Shown piece after piece: positions 7,763-16,325 of a stretch of 32,816 nt of DNA (positions are counted from its first letter, which is position 1; each line of letters begins with the position of its first letter). The translations under genes and the position numbers were made by a program. The stretch is taken from contig DRLE01000267.1 of assembly GCA_011051475.1 (NCBI GenBank), forward strand, positions 1-32,816, given 5' to 3'. Under the pieces are notes generated by a model, which was given only the letters and a program-made list of their open reading frames with translations, did not search any database and was not told where the DNA came from. The DNA comes from Gammaproteobacteria bacterium (lineage in GTDB: Bacteria > Pseudomonadota > Gammaproteobacteria > SZUA-229).

Positions 7763-10276
7763 ATGGCTGAAGTAACAGTAAAACAACTTGCAAGTGTTGT
7801 CGGCGCGCCGGTCGAACGTTTACTTGAACAGATACAGGACGCGGGTCTGACCGATATCACGTCACCGGATTCACTCCTGTCTGACAAGGATAAACTGCAC
7901 CTGCTGAGCTATCTGCGTGGACAGCACGGTAAGGGCGGCGCAGAAACAACGACGGCCAAACCGCTGAAGGTTGCCCCCAAGCGCAAGAGCGAAATCAAGG
8001 TCGGTGGCAGCAAGACGGTTGAGGTGCGTCGCAAGCGCACCATTACGCGTCCCCCGGTAACCGAAACGGTTGCGGCTGAAACACCCGCGGGTGAAGAGGT
8101 CAAGCCGAAAGAACTGACCGAGCTGGAAAAGCTGCGTGAAGAACAGAAGCGTCGCGAGGAAGAGCGTGAACGCGAGCGCAAGCTGAAAGAAGAGCGTGCC
8201 CGTGCGCGCGAGCTCGAACAGCAGGAAGAGGAGAAGCGTCGTGCCGAAGCCAGGGCCAGTGCCGAGAAAGCGGCCAGTGCTGACAAGGCCAAAGCAGAGG
8301 TGGCAACACCGGATGTGCTCCAGGCCACCGAGGTTCGCAGCCAGAAAACCCAGTCGAAGAAGCACAAGGACCACAAGGACAAGGATACCCTGTACGGTCG
8401 CAAGGAGCTGCATGTATCCAGCGACCAGAGCGGCCGACGCAAGAAACGCAAGGGCAAGCAGGCCCGTGTTGCGTCTTCTGTCGACACCAAACACGGTTTC
8501 GAGAAACCGGTTGCCGCCATCGTGCGCGATGTTACCGTGCCCGAAACCATTACCGTCGACGAGCTGGCAAAACGCATGTCGATGAAAGCCGGCGAGCTGA
8601 TCAAGGCACTGATGAAGATGGGCGTTATGGCCACCATCAACCAGGTGATTGATCAGGATACCGCGGTGCTGGTGGTCGAAGAGCTGGGGCATAACCCGAT
8701 CGTGGTCAATGAGGATGATTTTGAAAAATCGCTGCTGGCGCGTGATACTTCCGGCCTGGAAGAAAAGCCGCGGCCACCGGTGGTTACCATTATGGGCCAT
8801 GTCGACCATGGCAAGACCTCGCTGCTCGATTACATCCGCAAGTCCAAGGTGGCGGCCGGCGAAGCCGGCGGTATTACCCAGCACATCGGTGCCTACCATG
8901 TGGAAACCGACAAGGGCGTGATCACCTTCCTCGACACACCGGGCCATGCCGCCTTTACCAGCATGCGTGAGCGTGGCGCCAATGCTACCGATATCGCGAT
9001 TATTGTTGTGGCCGCCGACGACGGTGTCATGCCGCAGACCATTGAAGCCGTGCAGCATGCCAAGGCTGCCGAGGTGCCGATTATTATTGCGGTCAACAAG
9101 ATCGACAAGGAAGGCGCCGATCCCGATCGCGTGAAAAACGAGCTGGGTAATTACGAGATTATTCCGGAAGAGTGGGGCGGCGAGAATATTTTCGTCAATG
9201 TTTCCGCGCTGACCGGCCAGGGCATTGACGAACTGCTCGACGCCATTTCCCTGCAGGCCGAACTGATGGAGCTGAAAGCGCCGGTTGACGGTCTGGCCAA
9301 GGGTGTTGTGCTGGAGGCCTCGCTGGACAAGGGCCGTGGTGTTGTCACCACCGTGCTGGTACAGGAAGGCACACTGAAAAAAGGCGACATTATGCTGGCC
9401 GGTGAAGACTTCGGTCGTGTGCGCGCCATGTTCGACGAATTCGGCCACAGTATAGAAAGTGTTGGCCCATCCATGCCGGCAGCGGTTATTGGTCTGTCCA
9501 GCACACCGAATGCCGGTGATGAAATGCAGGTGCTGGCCGATGAGCGCACCGCACGTGAAGTTGCCCGCAACCGTCAGGAAAAAGCCCGCCAGGCACGCCT
9601 GGCCGCGCAGCAGGCGAACAAGCTCGAATCCATGTTCGACCAGATGCAGTCCGGTGAAGTGAAGAAGCTGAACATCCTGCTCAAGGCCGATGTGCAGGGT
9701 ACCCTGCATGCAATTTCCGACGCGCTGCTGAAACTGGCCGAAGACAATGACCAGGTTGATGTGCGCATCGTCGGCTCCGGCGTTGGCGGTATCAATGAAA
9801 CCGATATCAGTCTGGCGGCAGCATCCGATGCCATCGTTATCGGCTTTAATGTGCGAGCTGACGCAGCGGCGCGTCGCGCTGCCGCCGAGCGTGGCGTCGA
9901 GCTGAACTACTACAGCGTTATCTATGAACTGATCGACGAAGTCACCAAGGCCCTCACCGGTATGCTCAAGGCGGAATACCGCGAGCAGATTATCGGCATG
10001 GCCACGGTACAGGAAGTCTTCAAGTCACCCGAATACGGCCAGATTGCCGGCTGTCTGGTGACCGAGGGCGTGGTGCGCAAGGACGCACCGATCCGCGTAC
10101 TGCGTGACAATGTCGTGGTGTTTGAAGGCGAGCTGGAATCGCTGCGTCGCTTCAAGGACAATGTCAACGAGGTGACCTCCGGTACCGAGTGTGGCATTGG
10201 CGTGAAGAACTACGACGTGAAAGTGGGCGATCAGATCGAGGTCTTCGAGCGCGTCGAGCTGGAACGTAAACTGTAA
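7763..10276 (+). CDS. infB: Translation initiation factor IF-2
   Basis: 837 residues. Layout: short N-terminal IF2_N fold (1-50), a long charged Lys/Glu/Arg linker (about 100-230, predicted coiled coil), a second IF2_N fold (about 257-305), and the G domain with GHVDHGKT (345-352), GGITQHIGAY (369-378), DTPGH (391-395) and NKID (445-448). Domains II, III and the fMet-tRNA-binding C2 follow. It is the GTPase that brings fMet-tRNA to the 30S subunit, and its initiator tRNA is encoded in the same locus. A GGCCTGCC/GGCAGGCC hairpin without a T run lies in the nusA-infB gap (about 7712-7728). Confidence 0.98.
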   Translation: MAEVTVKQLASVVGAPVERLLEQIQDAGLTDITSPDSLLSDKDKLHLLSYLRGQHGKGGAETTTAKPLKVAPKRKSEIKVGGSKTVEVRRKRTITRPPVTETVAAETPAGEEVKPKELTELEKLREEQKRREEERERERKLKEERARARELEQQEEEKRRAEARASAEKAASADKAKAEVATPDVLQATEVRSQKTQSKKHKDHKDKDTLYGRKELHVSSDQSGRRKKRKGKQARVASSVDTKHGFEKPVAAIVRDVTVPETITVDELAKRMSMKAGELIKALMKMGVMATINQVIDQDTAVLVVEELGHNPIVVNEDDFEKSLLARDTSGLEEKPRPPVVTIMGHVDHGKTSLLDYIRKSKVAAGEAGGITQHIGAYHVETDKGVITFLDTPGHAAFTSMRERGANATDIAIIVVAADDGVMPQTIEAVQHAKAAEVPIIIAVNKIDKEGADPDRVKNELGNYEIIPEEWGGENIFVNVSALTGQGIDELLDAISLQAELMELKAPVDGLAKGVVLEASLDKGRGVVTTVLVQEGTLKKGDIMLAGEDFGRVRAMFDEFGHSIESVGPSMPAAVIGLSSTPNAGDEMQVLADERTAREVARNRQEKARQARLAAQQANKLESMFDQMQSGEVKKLNILLKADVQGTLHAISDALLKLAEDNDQVDVRIVGSGVGGINETDISLAAASDAIVIGFNVRADAAARRAAAERGVELNYYSVIYELIDEVTKALTGMLKAEYREQIIGMATVQEVFKSPEYGQIAGCLVTEGVVRKDAPIRVLRDNVVVFEGELESLRRFKDNVNEVTSGTECGIGVKNYDVKVGDQIEVFERVELERKL

Positions 10277-10300
10277 TCATTCAGACAAGCTTTACTGTCA

Positions 10301-10744
10301 ATGCCTAGAGAGTTTACACGTAGTCAGCGTATGGCGGAGCAGCTCCGCCGTGAGCTGGCTGAAATCGTACGCGATGAAATCAAGGACCCGCGCCTGGGTT
10401 TTGTTTCCTTTACTGAAGTGCGCATGAGCCGTGATCTGAGTCACGCCGTGGTGTACTGCTCGTTCCTGGAGAATGAAAAACAGGACGAGAGCATGGAAAT
10501 TCTCAACCGGGCCGCGGGCTTTATCCGCCGTGAAATCGGCAAACGCATTCGCGCCCGTATTGTTCCCACCATCAAGTTCGTTGTCGATGACAGCGCCAGT
10601 CGTGGCGCCGTTATGGATGAATTGATACGTGAGGCGAGGGAAAAAGACCGCCTGAGTGAGCATGACGACGTGGATATGGAAGGCAGGGGAACGGATGAAG
10701 GCCAGGGCGATAATACGCAAGACGGGCCCTTAACCGACAAATAA
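10301..10744 (+). CDS. rbfA: Ribosome-binding factor A
   Basis: 147 residues; E. coli RbfA has 133. MPREFTRSQRMAEQLRRELA, the KDPRLGFVSFTEVRMSRDL strand-helix region and the KH-type core IRARIVPTIKFVVDDSASRG are typical. The protein binds the 30S subunit near the 5' helix of 16S rRNA and aids late maturation, especially in the cold. The last about 25 residues are an acidic, Gly-rich tail beyond the fold. It begins 24 bases after infB with no terminator between, so it is in the operon. Confidence 0.96.
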   Translation: MPREFTRSQRMAEQLRRELAEIVRDEIKDPRLGFVSFTEVRMSRDLSHAVVYCSFLENEKQDESMEILNRAAGFIRREIGKRIRARIVPTIKFVVDDSASRGAVMDELIREAREKDRLSEHDDVDMEGRGTDEGQGDNTQDGPLTDK

Positions 10745-10812
10745 ACAACACGCCATAGCGAACAGTACCGGACCGGCGGCAGGCTGTGGCAAGCATCAAG
10801 AGTAAGAGTAAA

Positions 10813-11742
10813 GTGGCAAGACGTAAAAACAAGGGGCGTAATATCAGCGGCGTACTGTTGCTGGACAAACCGTCCGGCGGCAGCTCAAACCACGCGCTGC
10901 AGCGGGTAAAGCGCCTGTTCGGTGCGGCCAAGGCCGGGCATACCGGCAGCCTTGATCCGCTGGCCACCGGCATGCTGCCGGTGTGCCTGGGCGAGGCGAC
11001 CAAGATTTCCGCCTTTCTGCTCGACGCCGACAAGACCTACCGACTCAAGTGCCGGCTAGGGGTGACCACCGACACCGGTGATGCCGAGGGCGAGGTGCTT
11101 GAAACACATGATGTTTCCGGCATAACGCGGGATGACATCGAAAAGGTGCTGCCGGCCTTTATCGGTGAAATCGAGCAGGTGCCGCCGATGTATTCGGCGA
11201 TCAAGCACAATGGCGAGCGCCTCTACAAGCTGGCGCGCCAGGGCATCGAGGTCGAGCGCAAGGCGCGTAAGGTCACGATTTACGATATCAAATTGCTCAG
11301 CTACGAGCAGGATATTCTCGAACTGGAAGTCAGCTGCTCAAAAGGCACCTATGTGCGCACCCTGGTGGAGGATATTGCGAGCAGACTCGGCCCCGGCGAT
11401 GAGTCCGTCGGCGCGCATATTACCGAGCTGCGCCGCCTCAGCGTCGGTCCCTACGAGGGCAATATGCTGACCATGGAACAGCTGGAAACCCTGGCCGAGC
11501 AGGGCTTCGATGCCCTGGATGCCGTGCTGCAGCCGGTTGACAGCGGCGTGGCCGACTGGCCGGACGTTCATCTGGGCGCCGATGCCGCCTTTTATGTGCA
11601 GCAGGGTCAGCCGGTAATGGTGCCTCACGCCCCGACCCACGGCTGGGTAAGAATTTATGACCAGAGCCATTTTCTCGGGATCGGTGAGATCCAGGACGAT
11701 GGCATGGTCGCACCACGGCGTATGATCAGGCAGTGTGCCTGA
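10813..11742 (+). CDS. truB: tRNA pseudouridine(55) synthase TruB
   Basis: 309 residues from GTG 10813. It isomerises U55 in the T-loop of tRNAs. GSLDPLATGMLP holds the catalytic aspartate at residue 48, exactly the E. coli position when this GTG is used, and the N-terminus MARRKNKGRNISGVLLLDKP aligns without a gap to E. coli TruB. Further marks are YSAIKHNGERLYKLARQG, SCSKGTYVRTLVEDI and a C-terminal PUA domain (GIGEIQDDGMVAPRR). An in-frame GTG at 10786 is possible but lacks a well-spaced ribosome site. The stop abuts an inverted-repeat element. Confidence 0.94.
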   Translation: MARRKNKGRNISGVLLLDKPSGGSSNHALQRVKRLFGAAKAGHTGSLDPLATGMLPVCLGEATKISAFLLDADKTYRLKCRLGVTTDTGDAEGEVLETHDVSGITRDDIEKVLPAFIGEIEQVPPMYSAIKHNGERLYKLARQGIEVERKARKVTIYDIKLLSYEQDILELEVSCSKGTYVRTLVEDIASRLGPGDESVGAHITELRRLSVGPYEGNMLTMEQLETLAEQGFDALDAVLQPVDSGVADWPDVHLGADAAFYVQQGQPVMVPHAPTHGWVRIYDQSHFLGIGEIQDDGMVAPRRMIRQCA

Positions 11743-11850
11743 AAAAAGTTGGTCGTTGACAGTCGGCAGTTGACAGTTAAAAACATGGCCGCAAAGCGGC
11801 TACGCTTTTACTGTCAACTGATGACTACCTACTGCCAACTGGTTTTTTTT
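11742..11850 (+). repeat. Inverted-repeat element with terminator function between truB and rpsO
   Basis: Nested dyads: AAAAAAGTTGG (11742-11752) opposite CCAAC...TTTTTTTT (11835-11850); CAGTTGACAGT (11767-11777) opposite ACTGTCAACTG (11810-11820), continued by AAAA/TTTT; and a tip GCCGC-AAA-GCGGC (11788-11800). TTGACAGT occurs twice in the left arm. The whole could fold as one long hairpin ending in a T run, so it probably terminates truB transcripts. The composition looks like an inserted small repeat rather than a plain terminator. Confidence 0.75.
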
Positions 11851-11860
11851 ATGATAAAAT
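11832..11860 (+). promoter_or_regulatory. Candidate rpsO promoter
   Basis: CTGCCA (11832-11837), a 17-base spacer and TAAAAT (11855-11860), four and five matches to the sigma-70 consensus. The -35 box lies in the right arm of the inverted-repeat element. A promoter before rpsO is known in E. coli. Confidence 0.5.
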
Positions 11861-11903
11861 CGCCATCCTTTTAATATAGTCAAAATCAAGTTTCGGAGTA
11901 TTC

Positions 11904-12173
11904 ATGGCTTTATCGACCGCAGAAAAAGTCGAAGTTGTTGAAAAATATCAGCGTAAAGAAGGAGATACCGGTTCTCCAGAAGTACAGGTTGCGCTGCTGA
12001 CAACTCGCATCGTGCAATTAACTGAGCACTTTAAAGATCACAAACATGACCACCATTCCCGTCGTGGTCTGTTACGCATGGTTAACCAGCGCCGCAAGCT
12101 GCTGGATTATCTGAAAGCGAAAAACGTTGATCGTTACAAAGAACTGATCAGCAGCCTCGGTTTACGTCGCTAG
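11904..12173 (+). CDS. rpsO: Small ribosomal subunit protein uS15
   Basis: 89 residues, the standard length. GDTGSPEVQVALLTTRI, HFKDHKHDHHSRRGLLRMV and QRRKLLDYLKAKN followed by a GLRR end are diagnostic. S15 binds the central domain of 16S rRNA. ATG 11904 has CGGAG nine bases upstream. In E. coli the protein represses its own mRNA through a pseudoknot near the start; I could not confirm such a fold here. The codon choice is plainer and more A/T-rich than neighbouring genes. Confidence 0.98.
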   Translation: MALSTAEKVEVVEKYQRKEGDTGSPEVQVALLTTRIVQLTEHFKDHKHDHHSRRGLLRMVNQRRKLLDYLKAKNVDRYKELISSLGLRR

Positions 12174-12220
12174 AAAAACACCTTCGGTACTGCCGGCACG
12201 GTTCGTACCGCGGGTGTTTT
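12174..12220 (+). other. Strong hairpin between rpsO and pnp
   Basis: AAAAACACC/GGTGTTTT encloses CGGTAC (12185-12190) / GTACCG (12205-12210), right after the rpsO stop; the 3' arm ends in TTTTC. It may be an attenuating terminator and, as in E. coli, an RNase processing site in the rpsO-pnp transcript. A smaller hairpin, CGCCGG-TTTTT-CCGGCG, follows at about 12233-12249. Confidence 0.65.
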
Positions 12221-12345
12221 CTGTTTTTGCAGCGCCGGTTTTTCCGGCGGGCAACTAAACAGCGGCGGTGTTTATTATTAGTGTTTAATATTAATGCGCA
12301 GCAGCTCCGGGTTTCGGCCCAGGGTCATAATCAGGAAACAGAAAA

Positions 12346-14445
12346 GTGAAACCTACAGCAATCAAGAAAGAATTTCAGTACGGCGACATTCCCGTTATTC
12401 TGGAAACCGGTGAAATCGCCCGCCAGGCAACCGGTGCGGTCAAGATCAGCATGGCGGATACTGTCGTCCTGGTGACCGTGGTAGCGTCCAAGGAATCGGA
12501 AGAGGGCAGAGACTTCTTCCCGATGACGGTTAACTACCAGGAGCGCACCTACGCTGCCGGCAAGATTCCCGGTGGTTTCTTCCGCCGCGAGGGCCGCGCC
12601 TCCGAGGCCGAAACCCTGACCTGTCGCCTGATCGACCGTCCGATTCGCCCGCTGTTTCCCAAGGGTTTCAATAACGATGTGCAGATTATCGCTACCGTGA
12701 TGTCTGTCTGTGATGAAGTCGACCCCGAAATCCCCGCCATTATCGGCGCTTCTGCCGCCCTGAGTGTTGCCGGTGTGCCGTTTATGGGTCCGCTGGGCGC
12801 CGCCCGCGTTGGTTATAAAGACGGCGAATATCTGCTTAATCCGAGCAGTGAAGCGCTGGAAACATCCGATCTGGACCTGGTTGTTGCCGGTACCGCCAAT
12901 GCCGTGCTGATGGTTGAATCCGAGGCCAAACTGCTGTCCGAAGAAGTCATGCTGGGTGCGGTGATGTACGGCCATGAGCAGATGCAGGTGGTGGTTAATG
13001 CCATCAACGAATTTGCCGCCGAAGTAAACACACCGAAATGGGACTGGACCCCGCCGGTTGCCGACGAAGCCCTGGCTGCAAAAATCGCCGAAGTCAGCAC
13101 CGAAGCGCTGACCGCTGCCTACCAGATTGCTGACAAGCTGGAACGCCAGGATGCGGTAAAGGCCGTTAAGAAAGCGGCGGTGGAAGCCCTGGTTTCCGAT
13201 GATGAAGATGGCTGGAACGAAGGCGATGTGGTTGCCGCCTTTGGCAAGCTGGAGAAAAAGATTGTTCGTGGCCGCATTATCGCCGGTGAAAAACGTATCG
13301 ATGGCCGTACCACCTCCGATGTGCGCGACATTACCGTTCGTACCGGCGTACTGCCGCGTACCCACGGCAGCGCCCTGTTCACCCGTGGCGAGACCCAGGC
13401 GCTGGTGGTAACCACGCTGGGTACCGCCCGTGACGCGCAGATTATCGACGCGCTCAGCGGTACCTACCGTGAAAGCTTTATGCTGCACTACAACTTCCCG
13501 CCATACAGCGTCGGCGAGACCGGCATGGTCGGCTCACCCAAACGCCGTGAAATCGGCCACGGCCGCCTGGCCAAGCGCGGTGTGCTGGGTGTAATGCCCA
13601 GTGAAGAAGAATTCCCGTACACCATTCGCGTGGTTTCTGAAATTACCGAATCCAACGGTTCCAGCTCCATGGCTTCCGTCTGTGGCACCAGCCTGTCACT
13701 GATGGACGCCGGTGTGCCCATCAAGGCACCGGTAGCCGGTATCGCCATGGGTCTGATCAAGGAAGGCGATGACTTCGCCGTACTCTCCGATATCCTGGGT
13801 GACGAAGATCACCTGGGTGATATGGACTTCAAGGTAGCCGGTACCGAAGAAGGTATCTGCGCCCTGCAGATGGATATCAAGATCGACGGTATTACCCGCG
13901 AAATCATGGAGCAGGCGCTGGCGCAGGCCAAAGACGGCCGTAACTATATTCTCGGTGAAATGAACAAGGTGATCTCCGAGCCTCGCACCGAGATGTCACA
14001 GTACGCCCCGCGTTACCTGAACATCAAGATTCATCCGGACAAGATCCGTGATGTTATCGGCAAGGGCGGCGCGGTTATCCGTCTGCTGACCGAGGAAACC
14101 GGCGCTGCCATCGATATCGACGATGAAGGCAATGTAAAGATTTCCTCCAGCGATCTTGCTGCAGCCGAGGAAGCGCGCAAGCGTATCGAGCAGATCACTT
14201 CCGATGCCGAGGTTGGTGTTGTCTACAACGGTACCGTGAAGAAGATCATGGACTTCGGCGCCTTCGTCGAAATCCTGCCCGGCAAGGACGGGCTGGTGCA
14301 TATTTCGCAGATCTGTGAAGAGCGCGTCGAAAATGTCAGCGACAAGCTGGCTGAAGGCGACACCGTCAAGGTCAAGGTACTGGAAATCGACCGCCAGGGA
14401 CGTATCCGCCTGAGCATGAAAGAAGCCGACGATATTACCGCCTGA
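12346..14445 (+). CDS. pnp: Polyribonucleotide nucleotidyltransferase (PNPase)
   Basis: 699 residues. It degrades RNA 3' to 5' with phosphate and is part of the degradosome. Two RNase PH-like domains (first about 1-220; second about 310-540, with RTHGSALFTRGETQAL and GSPKRREIGHGRLAKR) are joined by a helical domain. A KH domain (IRDVIGKGGAVIRLLTEETG) and an S1 domain (GTVKKIMDFGAFVEILPGKD) end the protein. The start is GTG 12346, with AGGAAA upstream giving the family N-terminus KPTAIKKEFQYG. The 172-base leader with hairpins fits post-transcriptional autoregulation known in E. coli. Confidence 0.98.
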   Translation: MKPTAIKKEFQYGDIPVILETGEIARQATGAVKISMADTVVLVTVVASKESEEGRDFFPMTVNYQERTYAAGKIPGGFFRREGRASEAETLTCRLIDRPIRPLFPKGFNNDVQIIATVMSVCDEVDPEIPAIIGASAALSVAGVPFMGPLGAARVGYKDGEYLLNPSSEALETSDLDLVVAGTANAVLMVESEAKLLSEEVMLGAVMYGHEQMQVVVNAINEFAAEVNTPKWDWTPPVADEALAAKIAEVSTEALTAAYQIADKLERQDAVKAVKKAAVEALVSDDEDGWNEGDVVAAFGKLEKKIVRGRIIAGEKRIDGRTTSDVRDITVRTGVLPRTHGSALFTRGETQALVVTTLGTARDAQIIDALSGTYRESFMLHYNFPPYSVGETGMVGSPKRREIGHGRLAKRGVLGVMPSEEEFPYTIRVVSEITESNGSSSMASVCGTSLSLMDAGVPIKAPVAGIAMGLIKEGDDFAVLSDILGDEDHLGDMDFKVAGTEEGICALQMDIKIDGITREIMEQALAQAKDGRNYILGEMNKVISEPRTEMSQYAPRYLNIKIHPDKIRDVIGKGGAVIRLLTEETGAAIDIDDEGNVKISSSDLAAAEEARKRIEQITSDAEVGVVYNGTVKKIMDFGAFVEILPGKDGLVHISQICEERVENVSDKLAEGDTVKVKVLEIDRQGRIRLSMKEADDITA

Positions 14446-14480
14446 TTCAGTATCAACTGATTCGCGATTACTGTTCGGTT

Positions 14481-14506
14481 AAAAAAGGAGCTTCGGCTCC
14501 TTTTTT
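14481..14506 (+). terminator. Rho-independent terminator after pnp
   Basis: Perfect 11-bp stem AAAAAAGGAGC-TTCG-GCTCCTTTTTT with a stable tetraloop and T run, 35 bases after the pnp stop. It closes the operon and can act on both strands. Confidence 0.95.
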
Positions 14507-14654
14507 ATTGCCTGACTTGTTTTTCCTGTATGCAGTCGTTTTTTATGTGCCAATATGCCAGTGAAAAAAAAGCAGGGAAAGCTGACAAATCAGTAATTTG
14601 AGCTAGACTCATAAAAAATATTATCCGATTCTGTATTCGAACCTGGGGGACATC

Positions 14655-15230
14655 ATGGATATAACAATAAAAAACATCCGAACTCTTACTTTAGGCAGCT
14701 GCCTTGTGGCTCTGACGGCCTGCTCAAGCTCACCAGCGCCATGGACCCAGGAAGATCCCTGGAGCTCCAAGCGTGCAGCCGAAGAAGAAAGCCTGCCGCC
14801 TGATGAAGCCGTAGCAGATACTTCATTGAACGATCCCGTGTTACTTGCTGACGAGACGGTAGTTGCTGAACCCGAACCTATTTATATGCAGGAACCCGAA
14901 GCCGAACCGGCACCCGAGGTAATTGTCGAGGTTGTCGCCGAGGAGCAGACGCCCGAACAAACAATCCTGTCCCTGCCGGGTAGTAACTATGCCGTACAGG
15001 TTTATGCCAGTAAAACCCTGTCCAGCATAGAGAAATACAAGGCGGATAATGAGCTTAATGAATATATGATCGTCAAAACCGATCGTAACGGTGAGACGGT
15101 ATACGTGCTGGTGGATGTTTATCCTGACCGCGCCACCGCCAGGGCCGCGGCTGCTGACATCGAAGCGAAAACAGGTTCCAAGCCCTGGGTTCGCTCTGTT
15201 GCCGGCCTGCAGAAGATCGTCGCTCAGTAA
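14655..15230 (+). CDS. SPOR-like domain lipoprotein
   Basis: 191 residues. The N-terminus has a hydrophobic segment and a good lipobox LTAC with Cys23, so it is a lipoprotein, probably held at the outer or inner membrane. Residues about 30-110 form an acidic Pro/Glu-rich linker. The C-terminal about 80 residues (NYAVQVYASKTLSSIEKY, YVLVDVYPDRATARAAAADI) resemble a SPOR fold, which in other proteins binds denuded septal peptidoglycan. The match is by pattern and was not tested. ATG 14655 has GGGGGA upstream. It stands alone between two terminators, so it is monocistronic. Confidence 0.7.
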   Translation: MDITIKNIRTLTLGSCLVALTACSSSPAPWTQEDPWSSKRAAEEESLPPDEAVADTSLNDPVLLADETVVAEPEPIYMQEPEAEPAPEVIVEVVAEEQTPEQTILSLPGSNYAVQVYASKTLSSIEKYKADNELNEYMIVKTDRNGETVYVLVDVYPDRATARAAAADIEAKTGSKPWVRSVAGLQKIVAQ

Positions 15231-15248
15231 AACCTGGCTTGCCAGATT

Positions 15249-15277
15249 AAAAAAGGCCGGTTTTTCCGGCCTTTTTT
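15249..15277 (+). terminator. Rho-independent terminator after the SPOR-like lipoprotein gene
   Basis: Perfect 12-bp stem AAAAAAGGCCGG-TTTTT-CCGGCCTTTTTT, 18 bases after the stop codon. Confidence 0.93.
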
Positions 15278-15440
15278 ATGCCTGCCTGGAGCCTGAGTGA
15301 AAACCCTTTCCACGAAAAATAATGCTGCCGGGTAAAGACCATACCGGTATTTTGTTGTAGTATCACGCTGTTAAACTTACCTGAATCAGCCTTTGGAATC
15401 TGCCTTTGTCGTGTCGTATTTCAGTCCCGGAGAAACAGCC

Positions 15441-16313
15441 GTGTTGAAGACCGGAAGTTTTCGCCTGTTGCAGTATTGTGTTTTTATTGTCCTGCTGATT
15501 GCTGCAACAGGTTGCAGCCAGGTTGTGTCCAACGCCAAGAAGGCGTTTTCCGAGGACCTTGCCGCGACCATTCTGAGCTTTGATGACCCGGAAACCATCG
15601 GCAAAGCAGTGCCTTCCTACCTGATTCTGGTCAGCAGCATGATCAAGGGTGACCCGGAGAATGCGGGTCTGCTGAAAACCGGTGCGCAGTTATACAGCGC
15701 TTATGCAGGCAGTTTTACCGACAGCCCTGAAAGCAAACTGGCGCTCAGTCGCCGGGCGTTCGACTATGGCAGCCGGGCCATGTGCCTGCGCAATGAAAAC
15801 CTTTGTGACGCGGCATTACAGCCTTTTTCCGAGTACAGAGAGCACCTGGCCAGTGTTGATATCGAGCAGGTCGATTTTCTTTTTGTTTTTGCCACCAGCT
15901 GGGCCGGTCTGATCGAGGCCAACAGCGCTGACTGGAACGCGGTTGCCGACCTGCCCAGGGTGCGTGTTGCGCTTGAGCGGGTGCTGGAACTGGATGAAGG
16001 CATCAGTAACGGCAATGCACATCTGTATCTGGCCGTACTGGACTCATTGTTACCGCCCGCACTCGGCGGTAAACCGGAGCTGGCAAAGCAGCATTTTGAA
16101 AGAGCTATTGAGCTTTCCCACGGCAGCAACCTGATGGCCAGGGTCCTGTACGCTGAAAAATACGCGCGCCTGCTGTTTGACCGCGAGCTGCACGACCGTC
16201 TGCTGGAGGAGGTGCTGGCCGCCGATGTCGGTGAGGGCGACGAGGTGCTGGCAAATACGCTGGCAAAACAGAAGGCGGCCGAACTGCTGGCTGATGGCGA
16301 TGATTATTTTTAA
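15441..16313 (+). CDS. TRAP transporter TatT-type lipoprotein
   Basis: 290 residues, mostly helical. Signal segment and lipobox AATGC (Cys25) mark a lipoprotein. The body has repeated helical hairpins: LLKTGAQLYSAYAGSF, LALSRRAFDYGSRAMCLRN, RVALERVLELDEGISNGNAHLYLAVLDSLLPPALGGKPELAKQ, in line with the TatT (TRAP-associated TPR-like) family. Structural work on Treponema Tp0956 showed such proteins partner a DctP-type binding protein. GTG 15441 has GGAG eight bases upstream and places the signal peptide at the N-terminus; a TTG start at 15393 would bury it. dctP begins 12 bases downstream, giving operon context that supports the call. Confidence 0.82.
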   Translation: MLKTGSFRLLQYCVFIVLLIAATGCSQVVSNAKKAFSEDLAATILSFDDPETIGKAVPSYLILVSSMIKGDPENAGLLKTGAQLYSAYAGSFTDSPESKLALSRRAFDYGSRAMCLRNENLCDAALQPFSEYREHLASVDIEQVDFLFVFATSWAGLIEANSADWNAVADLPRVRVALERVLELDEGISNGNAHLYLAVLDSLLPPALGGKPELAKQHFERAIELSHGSNLMARVLYAEKYARLLFDRELHDRLLEEVLAADVGEGDEVLANTLAKQKAAELLADGDDYF

Positions 16314-16325
16314 GGTAATAAAGCA

